Assembly: GCA_965242665.1 (NCBI GenBank)
Contig: OZ251484.1
Location: 124,001-188,000 of the forward strand
Length of the DNA: 64,000 nt
Reading direction: 5' to 3'
Source: VXLM01 sp965242665
GTDB taxonomy: Bacteria > Chloroflexota > Dehalococcoidia > Lucifugimonadales > VXLM01
Within the stretch, counting starts at the first letter, position 1. Each line of letters begins with the position of its first letter. Made by a program: the position numbers and the translations under genes. Positions 9,493 to 17,188 of the stretch are shown in pieces. The notes beneath the pieces were generated by a model. It was not told the origin of the DNA. It saw only the letters and a program-made list of their open reading frames with translations, and did not search any database.

Positions 9493-9875
9493 AGTACCCC
9501 GCCGATTTGAAGTACACCAAAGAGCATGAGTGGGTGCGTGCAGAGTCGGGCACGCTCATGGTAGTTGGCATCACCGAGTTCGCCGCCGATGAGCTGGGCG
9601 ACGTGGTCTTCGTCGAGTTGCCCAACGTGGGCGACGAGGTCACCGCCACCGAGCAGTTTGGCGAGATCGAGTCGGTCAAGGCGGTCAGCGAGCTGTACTC
9701 CCCAGTAAGCGGCGCCGTTGTCGAGCGCAACGAGAAACTCGCAGACTCGCCCGAGATGGTCAACGAGTCCGCATACGAAGCCGGTTGGATGATAAAAGTC
9801 GAGATAAGCGACAAGTCACAGCTCGATGCACTAATGTCCGCCGACGAGTATGAGAAATTCTTGGAGTCCCGCTAG
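9489..9875 (+). CDS. gcvH: Glycine cleavage system H protein (lipoyl carrier)
   Basis: 128-aa carrier protein that shuttles the aminomethyl intermediate between P and T proteins on a lipoyl arm. The lipoylation site is Lys64 in FGEIESVKAVSELYSP, the standard H-protein motif. N-terminal YTKEHEWVRAE and the C-terminal GWMIKVEISD strand are also typical. The ATG overlaps the gcvT stop, giving near equal translation. Lipoate for this protein could come from LipB at 62823-63524. A 63-bp gap separates it from gcvPA, with no terminator seen. Confidence 0.97.
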   Translation: MKYPADLKYTKEHEWVRAESGTLMVVGITEFAADELGDVVFVELPNVGDEVTATEQFGEIESVKAVSELYSPVSGAVVERNEKLADSPEMVNESAYEAGWMIKVEISDKSQLDALMSADEYEKFLESR

Positions 9876-9938
9876 ATCAAGCAGCGAACAGAGCCCGCAT
9901 CACATCCAAATTACAGGGTTTCGCATCCATACCTACCC

Positions 9939-11279
9939 ATGCAAGACACGACTATCCCGTCCCACTACTCGCCAAACACTGATGCAGACAGGAAAGCGAT
10001 GCTGGCCGCGATCGGCGTCGATTCATCCGCAGAATTGTTCGCGGATATACCTGAGGAGTTTCGATTCCCAACGCTGAACATCCCAGAGCCGCTTTCAGAG
10101 TTCGAGTTGCGGGAGGAAATCGGAGAGCTCGCAGACCTCAACGTCACACCAGGTGACTACGCCTGCTTCCTTGGAGCCGGGGCGTATAGGCATCATGTCC
10201 CAGCCATAGTGCGCGCCCTCGCCAACCGCGGGGAGTTCCTGACCTCGTACACGCCCTATCAACCAGAGATTTCTCAGGGAACCCTCCAAGCGCACTACGA
10301 GTTCCAAACCCTGATCTGTCAACTGACCGACATGGACGTAGCAAACGCCGGAATGTACGAGGGGGCAACGTCTCTCGCGGAGGCTGCCATGATGGCGGCG
10401 CGCATCACCAAGCGCCGCCGAATCGTGATCGCAGACACCGTCTCCCCCAACTATCGATCCGTCGTGCGCACGTACACCCAAGGACACGATCTCGAGATCG
10501 ACCAGTCCAAAATCGATCACCTAGACTTGCGAGACGACACCGCGTGCGTCATCGTTCAACAACCCGACTTCTTTGGCTATATCCATGATATGGAACCGGT
10601 GGCGGCCAGCGCTCACGAAGCCGGCGCCCTGCTGATCGCCGCCGTCGACCTGACGTCGCTTGGCATGTTCGCGCCGCCAGGCGCCTACGGCGCAGACATC
10701 GTTACCGCAGAAGCGCAGACATTGGGGACCTCGCCCTCATACGGCGGTCCCTACGTCGGCGTATTGGCCAGCAAGGGAGACAGAGAATTCCTGAGACAGA
10801 TGCCGGGCCGCATCGTCGGCCAGACGGTAGACACCGACGGACGAACCGGGTACGTGTTGACGCTGCAAACACGTGAACAGCATATTCGACGCGAGCGCGC
10901 AACATCCAACATCTGCACATCCGTGGGACTCATCGCCCTGATGTCCGCTATCTACATGGCGGCGCAGGGCAAGAAAGGACTCCGGCATACCGCCGAGCTC
11001 TGCTACCACAAGGCCCACTACCTCGCTTCTCTCATAGAAGATATACCGGGCTACTCCCTGCCCATACAAGGCATGTTCTTTCGCGAGTTCGTCGCGCAGT
11101 GTCCACGGCCTCCGGCGGAGATCAACGAAAAGCTCCTCGAATACAAGATCATTGGAGGACTCGACGTGAGCGATCAGATAGAGAACGGGTTGCTCCTGTG
11201 CTGCACGGACCTCAACACCCGAGGGCAAATCGAGGCATTGGCGAATGCACTGTCCGAGATTGGAGGCGACGCATCTTGA
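9939..11279 (+). CDS. gcvPA: Glycine dehydrogenase (decarboxylating) subunit 1
   Basis: 446-aa N-terminal half of the P protein. In this two-gene form it pairs with GcvPB to make the PLP enzyme that decarboxylates glycine and loads H protein. Recognisable segments are YSPNTDADRKAMLAAIG, FLGAGAYRHHVPAIV, YTPYQPEISQGTLQAHYEFQT and the strongly conserved YEGATSLAEAAMMAAR and SPSYGGPYVGVLA. Length is normal for the subunit. The stop overlaps the TTG start of gcvPB by 3 bp. The split P protein is common in archaea, Firmicutes and Chloroflexota, whereas Proteobacteria usually carry a fused gcvP. Confidence 0.95.
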   Translation: MQDTTIPSHYSPNTDADRKAMLAAIGVDSSAELFADIPEEFRFPTLNIPEPLSEFELREEIGELADLNVTPGDYACFLGAGAYRHHVPAIVRALANRGEFLTSYTPYQPEISQGTLQAHYEFQTLICQLTDMDVANAGMYEGATSLAEAAMMAARITKRRRIVIADTVSPNYRSVVRTYTQGHDLEIDQSKIDHLDLRDDTACVIVQQPDFFGYIHDMEPVAASAHEAGALLIAAVDLTSLGMFAPPGAYGADIVTAEAQTLGTSPSYGGPYVGVLASKGDREFLRQMPGRIVGQTVDTDGRTGYVLTLQTREQHIRRERATSNICTSVGLIALMSAIYMAAQGKKGLRHTAELCYHKAHYLASLIEDIPGYSLPIQGMFFREFVAQCPRPPAEINEKLLEYKIIGGLDVSDQIENGLLLCCTDLNTRGQIEALANALSEIGGDAS

Positions 11280-12766
11280 TAGAGCCTGGCCGAATGCTCG
11301 AAGAACACAACCGCAAATTACTCATGGACCGCAGCGAGCCGGGCCGTGTCGGCGTTAGCTTTACCAAGCTGGATGTGCCAGAGTCCGATCTGCCTGACGA
11401 TACCTTCCTCCGAAATGAACTCGACATGCCAGAGGTATCGGAAAGCGAGATCGTCCGATACTTTTCGCAGCTGAGCCACTACAACTTCTCCATCGACCAC
11501 AACTTCTACCCGCTCGGCAGTTGCACCATGAAGTACAACCCAAAGGTGAACGACGAGATGGCGGCGCAACCGGGCATGTCCGAGATTCACCCCTGCCAGC
11601 CGGAGTCCACCGTTCAGGGCGCTCTCAAACTAATCTGGCGCCTCCAAGAGATATTGGCAGAGCTCATGGGCATGGCCGGGGCAAGCGTCTCGCCAAAAGC
11701 GGGAGCGGAAAGCGAGTTCGCAGGGATGCTGATGGCGCGTGCGTATCACCTTGCACGCGGGGATACCCAGCGCAAGAAGGTGCTGATCCCCGACAGCGCA
11801 CACGGCACCAATCCGGCGTCCGCGGTCGTCGCCGGATTCCACGTTGTCTCTCTCCCAACGAACGAAGAAGGCGATACCGACATCAGTGCCCTCCAAGCCG
11901 CGGTTGGGGACGACCTGGCAGGCTTCATGCTTACCCAGCCAAGCACGCTCGGCATCTTCGATACGAACCTGCCTGAGGTGATACAGATTGTACGCCGCGC
12001 AGGCGGGATCATGTACGGCGACGGAGCAAACCTCAATGCGCTGCTCGGCAAGGTGAAGCTCGGAGAGTTAGGCTTCGACATCGTCCATTCCAACCTACAC
12101 AAGACATTCACGCAACCGCACGGCGGAGGCGGACCAGGCGCAGGAGCCGTCATGGTTAGCGAACGGCTGCTCCCCTTCCTGCCGGAGCCGCTCGTCGCGC
12201 GCACCGAAAGCCGCGGCGACGAGCGGTTCACGCTCGTATCCCCCCCGCAGTCCATCGGCAGGCTCGGACCATTCCAGGGCAACTATGGCGCGCTCGTGCG
12301 GGCGTATTCGTACATCCGCACCCTCGGAGGCGCGGGCATTTCCAACGTTAGCGAAGATGCCGTCATCAACGCAAACTACATTCTGAGCCAGCTGCGCGGA
12401 GTCTACGACCTGCCGCAAGACCGCCATTGCAAACACGAGGTCGTCTTCTCCGCAAAGAACCTCAAGGACCGATACGGGGTCTCGGCCAAGGACGTTTGCA
12501 AACGTCTGATCGACTACGGAATACACCCCCCAACGATGTACTTCCCATTGCCAGACGTGGTCGAGGAGTCGCTCCTCATCGAGCCGACGGAGACCGAAAG
12601 CAAGGAAACGATCGACCAGTTCATCGAGGTCATGAAGCTGATCGCCAGGGAAGCCGAGGAAGATCCGGATCTCCTGCGGGATGCTCCACATAACACCCCA
12701 AACACCCGCCTCGACGAGGCGCTGGCGGCCCGCAGGCCGGTATTGCGCTGGAGTCGAAATTGCTAA
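11276..12766 (+). CDS. gcvPB: Glycine dehydrogenase (decarboxylating) subunit 2
   Basis: C-terminal half of P protein, 496 aa. Start set at TTG 11276 because GGAGG stands 9 bp upstream and it overlaps the gcvPA stop; the ATG at 11294 has no ribosome site. The PLP lysine lies in SNLHKTFTQPHGGGGPGAG, with the diagnostic glycine-rich loop. LGSCTMKYNPK, LSPKAGAESEFAGMLMARAY-type residues (here VSPKAGAESEF) and GRLGPFQGNYGALVRAY are also family signatures. The gene ends 8 bp before the convergent fabL stop, so the two operons share an almost terminator-free junction and may produce overlapping transcripts. Confidence 0.95.
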   Translation: MIEPGRMLEEHNRKLLMDRSEPGRVGVSFTKLDVPESDLPDDTFLRNELDMPEVSESEIVRYFSQLSHYNFSIDHNFYPLGSCTMKYNPKVNDEMAAQPGMSEIHPCQPESTVQGALKLIWRLQEILAELMGMAGASVSPKAGAESEFAGMLMARAYHLARGDTQRKKVLIPDSAHGTNPASAVVAGFHVVSLPTNEEGDTDISALQAAVGDDLAGFMLTQPSTLGIFDTNLPEVIQIVRRAGGIMYGDGANLNALLGKVKLGELGFDIVHSNLHKTFTQPHGGGGPGAGAVMVSERLLPFLPEPLVARTESRGDERFTLVSPPQSIGRLGPFQGNYGALVRAYSYIRTLGGAGISNVSEDAVINANYILSQLRGVYDLPQDRHCKHEVVFSAKNLKDRYGVSAKDVCKRLIDYGIHPPTMYFPLPDVVEESLLIEPTETESKETIDQFIEVMKLIAREAEEDPDLLRDAPHNTPNTRLDEALAARRPVLRWSRNC

Positions 12767-12774
12767 GCACCGCC

Positions 12775-13536
12775 CTAGTGCGCCCTCAACGTGGCCCCGC
12801 CGTCCACGAGAATTATCTGCCCCCGTATCATATGGGCCCCAGGAGAACAGAGAAACGCCACCGCGGCCGCGATGTCCTCGGCTGTGACCATACGGCCAGT
12901 GAGCGTCTTCATCCCCTCGGCCAGCATTCGCTCCTTGTCTTCGAAAGCGTCGAGCGCGTCCGTGTCGACGTATCCGCCCGAAACCGCATTCACCGATATA
13001 CCGCGAGGGGCTAGTTCCACCGCAAGATACCGCGTTATCGCCTCCAACGCGGCTTTGGACGCGCCGACTGAGAAATAGTTTGGCAGCACCTTCCGCGAAC
13101 CCTCGCTGGTGACATTTACGACGTGCCCGCCCCGTGTCATCAGGCGCGCGGCCTCGATTGAACACAGCCAAGCCGCCTTGGCATTCACCCCCATCGTCCA
13201 ATCCCAATGCTTCTCTCGAAGATCCTCAGCAGGAACATTCACCCCAGACGCCGCATTGTTTACCAGTACGTCGAGCGTACCAAACTCTTCGCGTATCGTT
13301 GCGAACAGGCCGCGTATCTTGTCGGAGTCCCCCAGATGCGCACGCACCTTGACGCACCGCACACCCAGGGACTCGATCTCTCGCTGCGTTTGCGCGGCTG
13401 CATCGTGGCTGCGGAGGTAATTGAAGGCGACATCCGCGCCGCGCCGCGCAAAATAGAGAGCAATGGACTTGCCAATCCCGCGCGAGCCCCCAGTGACGAG
13501 CGCCCTCTTGCCTGTAAAGTCCTCGTTCAAAGCCAT
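12775..13536 (-). CDS. fabL: Enoyl-ACP reductase III, FabL type (SDR)
   Basis: 253-aa short-chain dehydrogenase. It has the NADP-binding loop TGGSRGIGKS (residues 15-24), the NNAASG motif and an active-site pair Tyr154/Lys161 in NYFSVGASK. Spacing between Tyr and Lys is six residues (YX6K), as in enoyl reductases, not YX3K as in ketoreductases. The following block AALEAITRYLAVELAPRGISVNAVSGG and C-terminal MIRGQIILVDGG closely match Bacillus FabL as I know it. Start at ATG 13536, 7 bp after the fabG stop; longer starts only extend into fabG. Role: last reduction step of fatty-acid elongation. It could instead be a specialised SDR, but YX6K beside fabG and plsX argues for enoyl reductase. Confidence 0.85.
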   Translation of the reverse strand: MALNEDFTGKRALVTGGSRGIGKSIALYFARRGADVAFNYLRSHDAAAQTQREIESLGVRCVKVRAHLGDSDKIRGLFATIREEFGTLDVLVNNAASGVNVPAEDLREKHWDWTMGVNAKAAWLCSIEAARLMTRGGHVVNVTSEGSRKVLPNYFSVGASKAALEAITRYLAVELAPRGISVNAVSGGYVDTDALDAFEDKERMLAEGMKTLTGRMVTAEDIAAAVAFLCSPGAHMIRGQIILVDGGATLRAH

Positions 13537-13543
13537 GGAGCAG

Positions 13544-14296
13544 CTAAACAGCCAGACCGCCATCCACGGATACCACTTGGCCCGTGATGTACTTGGATGA
13601 GGGGAGGGCAAGGAACGCAACGAGATGAGCAACGTCGTCGAGTTCACCGAAGCGACCCATCGGCGTTCTTTCCTTCCAGTAGTCTTTCATCTCCTCCGTA
13701 AGGACGGAGGTAGTCTCGGTCTCGAAGTATCCGGGCGTGACGACGTTGGCGGTAACGTTTCGGGTAGCCACTTCCTTGGCAAGCGCCTTGGTAAAGCCGA
13801 TCACAGCAGCCTTCGATGCCGTGTAGTTCGTCTGAGTGGGGTTGCCGCGCAGGCCGACGATTGAACCGATCGTGACGATTCGACCCCACCGCCGGGACAT
13901 CATCTTGCGAATCGCGGCCCGAGTGCAGTAGAAGGTCCCGTGCAAGTTCACATCGATGACTCGGTGCCACGACTCGTCGGACATTCGGATCAAGTGTCTA
14001 TCGTCGATGATGCCCGCGTTGTTGACGAGAATATCGACGCCTCCCCACTCCTTCTCGACCCGTTGGAACATCTCGCGCACCTGGTCATTATTCGAGACAT
14101 CGGCGTGCACCGCGAAAGCCTCGACGCCGTAGCCGGTGAGCGCCTCCACGACCTCCGCGGCGGCTCCGGGAGATGAGTTATAGTTGACGGCGACTCTTGC
14201 CCCCTTTTCCGCCAACCGTATGGCGGTCTGCCTTCCAATGCCTTTCGACGCCCCGGTAATCAGGGCAGTTTTCCCATCAAGTTCTTTGACCTGCAC
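13544..14296 (-). CDS. fabG: 3-oxoacyl-[ACP] reductase
   Basis: 250-aa SDR with a GTG start preceded by GGAGG. Motifs: TGASKGIGRQ at the N-terminus for NADPH, NNAGI, and the catalytic set Ser in GSIVGLRG with Tyr-x3-Lys in NYTASK. It ends with ITGQVVSVDGGL. Reduces 3-oxoacyl-ACP to 3-hydroxyacyl-ACP. It sits between plsX and fabL on the same strand with short gaps, completing a reductase-dehydratase-reductase set with the MaoC pair upstream. The ketosynthase and ACP genes are not in the window. Confidence 0.92.
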   Translation of the reverse strand: MQVKELDGKTALITGASKGIGRQTAIRLAEKGARVAVNYNSSPGAAAEVVEALTGYGVEAFAVHADVSNNDQVREMFQRVEKEWGGVDILVNNAGIIDDRHLIRMSDESWHRVIDVNLHGTFYCTRAAIRKMMSRRWGRIVTIGSIVGLRGNPTQTNYTASKAAVIGFTKALAKEVATRNVTANVVTPGYFETETTSVLTEEMKDYWKERTPMGRFGELDDVAHLVAFLALPSSKYITGQVVSVDGGLAV

Positions 14297-14320
14297 TACA
14301 CCTCCATCGCGCCCGCGCTG

Positions 14321-15346
14321 TTACTCCGTGACGCCCGCTTCCGTACGGACTCTGGAAAGGGCGCCGCTCAATTTTTCGACGAAACCAAGCCGATGCCATG
14401 TAGCCGCTTGCTCGATAGCCCGTCTGACCTCCCCTCGCTTCCCTCGTCCGTGACCGACGATGCTCACGCCCCTAACTCCGAGCAGCGGCCCCCCTCCATG
14501 GATGTTTACCACATTCGTCCGCTCGTTCAACTCACTTGTCAGAGTTTCCAATTCAGCCTCCGACAACCGCGACCCCAACCGAGAATGAAGAAAGTCGATT
14601 GCGGCCCGTCCAATACTTTCGGTGAGTTTCATAACCACGTTGCCCACGAAACCATCTGCAATGGCCACGTCGACGACGCCGTGTACGAGTTGATCGGGCT
14701 CGACATTGCCGACGAAGTTCAACCCGCTTCTCGCGAACAGATCGGCCGTCTCTCTCACCTGTCGGTTTCCCTTGCCAAATTCGGCCCCGACGCTTAGTAG
14801 GGCGACGCGGGGGTTCTCCACTTCCCAAAACAGGCGCGCCCACATATCCCCCACAACGGCGAAGCTGAGCAGCTGCGACGGGCGGCAATCGACGTTGGTG
14901 CCAAGGTCGAGGATGGCAGTGCGAGGAGCGAACCCGATGATCGGCCCTCCAAGAGCCGGACGCTCTATCCCTTCCATCATACCGAGCATGACAGCCGCAG
15001 CCGCCATCGCTCCGCCGGTAGACCCCATCGTTACCGCTGCATCCGCCTGGCCCTTGCCCACCAGAGCCGTCGTCACCACAAGTGACGCCTTGGGCTTCTG
15101 GCGAAGCGCCAGCGCCGGCTGCTCGGACTCCGTGATGACACATTTGGAAGGCACCGGCATAATCGGAAGGCCTGCAAGGTCGTGCTTGGCCAATTCCGTT
15201 CCCACCGCATCCGGATCGCCCACGAGAGCTATCCGGACACCGCCTTGCCCGGCGGCCTCAACCGCGCCTGCGACGATCTCCGCCGGCGCATGGTCTCCGC
15301 CCATCGCATCCACCGCTATCCGTACATCGTTACTTGGTTGATCCAC
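14321..15346 (-). CDS. plsX: Phosphate acyltransferase PlsX
   Basis: Makes acyl-phosphate from acyl-ACP, the first committed step of PlsX/PlsY phospholipid synthesis. The start is set at GTG 15346 (MDQPSNDVRIAVDAMGGDHAP), which has GGGGAAG just upstream and places the family hallmark AVDAMGGDHAP near residue 10. The ATG at 15373 would add nine residues, has no ribosome site and overlaps more of the upstream gene. Further landmarks: VITESEQPALALRQK, TMGSTGGAMAAA, DLGTNVDCRP, SVGAEFGKGNRQV and NVEPDQLVHGVVDVAIADGFVGNVVMK. Length 341 aa is normal. It belongs to the same operon as the MaoC genes and fabG/fabL. Confidence 0.93.
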   Translation of the reverse strand: MDQPSNDVRIAVDAMGGDHAPAEIVAGAVEAAGQGGVRIALVGDPDAVGTELAKHDLAGLPIMPVPSKCVITESEQPALALRQKPKASLVVTTALVGKGQADAAVTMGSTGGAMAAAAVMLGMMEGIERPALGGPIIGFAPRTAILDLGTNVDCRPSQLLSFAVVGDMWARLFWEVENPRVALLSVGAEFGKGNRQVRETADLFARSGLNFVGNVEPDQLVHGVVDVAIADGFVGNVVMKLTESIGRAAIDFLHSRLGSRLSEAELETLTSELNERTNVVNIHGGGPLLGVRGVSIVGHGRGKRGEVRRAIEQAATWHRLGFVEKLSGALSRVRTEAGVTE

Positions 15347-15773
15347 TGTCTTCCCCTGTCCGCGCGTCGGCATTGGATACGATCAGCGTCGCATTGCCGC
15401 TGATTGCAACTTCATCATTCTGATTGCGAACGCCAACCGCGCACGTAACCCGTGTTCCCAAACTGCCGCTGCGAACGCCCTTGATGTTCCCATACGCTGT
15501 CACCGTGTCTCCTGGCCTCACCGGCGTGCGAAAGCGAATCTTGAGGCCGCCAGTCGTCAGCCAATCGCGCGTGAACTCTGACGCCATCAACTCCGATAGC
15601 ATCGACGCTATCATCATACCATGTGCGATCGTCCCGCCAAACTGGGTGGATCTTGCAAACTCGTCGTCGAGGTGAATCGGATTGAAATCTCCCGCCGCGT
15701 TCGCATACGCAGCGATATCGGCCTGTTCGACCGTTCGCGTGATCGCTCGCAACTCGGTACCAACCCGCATCAT
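15330..15773 (-). CDS. MaoC-family dehydratase, catalytic (HadB-like) subunit
   Basis: 147-aa single hot-dog protein. It carries the hydratase-2 motif with catalytic Asp29 and His34 in AGDFNPIHLDDEFA, followed by FGGTIAHGMM. Together with the preceding gene, whose reading frame ends in a 4-bp ATGA overlap with this ATG, it resembles the HadA/HadB heterodimer of mycolic-acid bacteria: this is the active half and the partner the substrate-holding half. Proposed reaction: (3R)-hydroxyacyl-ACP dehydration in fatty-acid elongation, replacing FabZ. R-specific enoyl-CoA hydratase is the alternative, but plsX-fabG-fabL next door favours synthesis. Confidence 0.8.
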   Translation of the reverse strand: MMRVGTELRAITRTVEQADIAAYANAAGDFNPIHLDDEFARSTQFGGTIAHGMMIASMLSELMASEFTRDWLTTGGLKIRFRTPVRPGDTVTAYGNIKGVRSGSLGTRVTCAVGVRNQNDEVAISGNATLIVSNADARTGEDSGSTK

Positions 15774-16180
15774 ACTGGCGTCACTATCGTGCTCTTTGCA
15801 GTCATGACTAAGCTCTGGTCCGCCCCGCGGACGTCCATGACGACCGCAATAAACCGCAAAGCGCCCCTGACGGCGTTCTGGGCGACTGAAGCGGTGCAAC
15901 TCAGAGTCTCGCCAACCGACACCTCTCCGAGGAAACTCATCTCCTGGGCGGTATGCAACGTTCCGCGCGGTATTCCCAGATCATCCAACACGCCGCGCAG
16001 ACTGAATGCCGCCACCGCCATCGGAGGAACTATCGAGGATGAATCTGACGGATCGAACACCCCTGATTCGTCCCGAACGGCGGCCACGTACCGCTCCACG
16101 CTATCACTGCAGAGAAGTATCTTCCGGTCGGATATGGTATCGCCAACTGCAAGGGCCGCGTAGTCAATCTGCATCTGCAC
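15770..16180 (-). CDS. MaoC N-terminal-type dehydratase subunit (HadA-like)
   Basis: 136-aa hot-dog protein starting MQMQIDYAALAVGDT. It has the FAS1-dehydratase N-terminal pattern (SVERYVAAVRDESG..FD, IVPPMAVAAFSLRG, GTLHTAQEMSFLGEVSVGE) but lacks the Asp/His hydratase motif of its downstream partner. That is the expected split between a substrate-binding and a catalytic half. It is the first gene of the minus-strand fatty-acid operon; an AT-rich patch just upstream (16205-16285) could hold its promoter. Function depends on pairing with the product of 15330-15773. Confidence 0.72.
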   Translation of the reverse strand: MQMQIDYAALAVGDTISDRKILLCSDSVERYVAAVRDESGVFDPSDSSSIVPPMAVAAFSLRGVLDDLGIPRGTLHTAQEMSFLGEVSVGETLSCTASVAQNAVRGALRFIAVVMDVRGADQSLVMTAKSTIVTPV

Positions 16181-16279
16181 GCTCCCAATGTTCGGTTCGA
16201 TTCGCTGATTATAAGGGAGATTCCCAAACTACGCAATTCACAGAACGGTCTCGAACTAGTGAATCCGAGAGGATAGACG

Positions 16280-16285
16280 TATAAT
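16280..16285 (+). promoter_or_regulatory. Candidate -10 box upstream of beta-lactamase-like gene
   Basis: A perfect TATAAT 34 bp before the chosen ATG at 16319. No good -35 is visible 16-18 bp upstream, so this is weak evidence for a promoter. The same GTATAAT core occurs before the start at 7062, and TTATAAT before the start at 44358. Confidence 0.35.
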
Positions 16286-16318
16286 CTATTGGATAATCCC
16301 GCAACACGAGCGCAGAAT

Positions 16319-17188
16319 ATGAAAACGTTGCAAGAAGCCATCGACGACGTCCCAGGCGTGGTGGGAGTGGCCGCGCGGCACCTCATCACTGAAAGAACGA
16401 TCGAGCACAACCCAAATGGTGTATTCTTCACCGCAAGCACGTTCAAGGTTCCGATACTCGCGGAGATGTATAGGCAAGTCGACGCGGGCATCCTAGACCT
16501 CGCGCAGCGCGTTGAACTGACCGACGACCTGCGGGTGCCGGGCTCAGGCGTGTTGCGGGAGCTCGGCAGCGGGCTAAACCCAACCCTGCACGACCTCGCA
16601 ATGCTGATGATCATAGTGAGTGACAACCTCGCCACTGATATCCTCTATGACATCGTTGGGGAGAACAACATCAACAAGACGATGGCCGAACTCGGCTTGA
16701 CCAGCACGAAGCTGCGAATGTCTTGCCGGGAGTTGTTGTTTAGTCTGGCAGGAGTTCCCGTGAGCAGGTCTCTGGAGGATTTTTGGGAGGTTTCGGACCG
16801 GGTCGAGCAAGGCTACCGCGGTCTAACGCACGACTGCGATGCGCTAGACGAGGATAAGTCAGACGTATCGTCTCCAAGCGACATGGCGCGGCTATTGGAA
16901 TTCGTCCACGACGGCGCCTTCCTTTCGGACGAGTCCAGAGAAGGAATGCTCCACATCTTGAAACGCCAGAAGCTCCAAAGCATCATTCCATATTACTTGC
17001 CGAAAGACGTTGCGGCCGCTCACAAGACAGGTGGAGTCTACAGCGTCCGATGCGACGTGGGCATCGTGTGGAGTCCAAACGGGCCATACGCCGTCGCCAT
17101 CATGGCCAAGCAAATCACGGACAGCACAGACCTCGATCCCAAGCTGGCGCGAATCTCCCAGGTCGTATACGAGGACATCTCCAACTAA
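16319..17188 (+). CDS. Class A beta-lactamase-fold serine hydrolase, cytoplasmic-looking
   Basis: 289-aa protein with the three serine penicillin-recognising motifs: Ser40-x-x-Lys43 (STFK), Ser101-Asp-Asn103 (SDN) and Lys236-Thr-Gly (KTGG), in class A order and spacing. The class A omega-loop ExxLN that supplies the deacylating glutamate is not recognisable; instead there is a 40-residue stretch (about 136-178). No signal peptide is visible from the ATG at 16319, and the TTG at 16289 does not add one. Bona fide antibiotic hydrolysis is therefore doubtful; a peptidase or esterase of the beta-lactamase2 family is as likely. Its 3' end overlaps the convergent YgfZ-like gene by 4 bp. Confidence 0.8.
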   Translation: MKTLQEAIDDVPGVVGVAARHLITERTIEHNPNGVFFTASTFKVPILAEMYRQVDAGILDLAQRVELTDDLRVPGSGVLRELGSGLNPTLHDLAMLMIIVSDNLATDILYDIVGENNINKTMAELGLTSTKLRMSCRELLFSLAGVPVSRSLEDFWEVSDRVEQGYRGLTHDCDALDEDKSDVSSPSDMARLLEFVHDGAFLSDESREGMLHILKRQKLQSIIPYYLPKDVAAAHKTGGVYSVRCDVGIVWSPNGPYAVAIMAKQITDSTDLDPKLARISQVVYEDISN

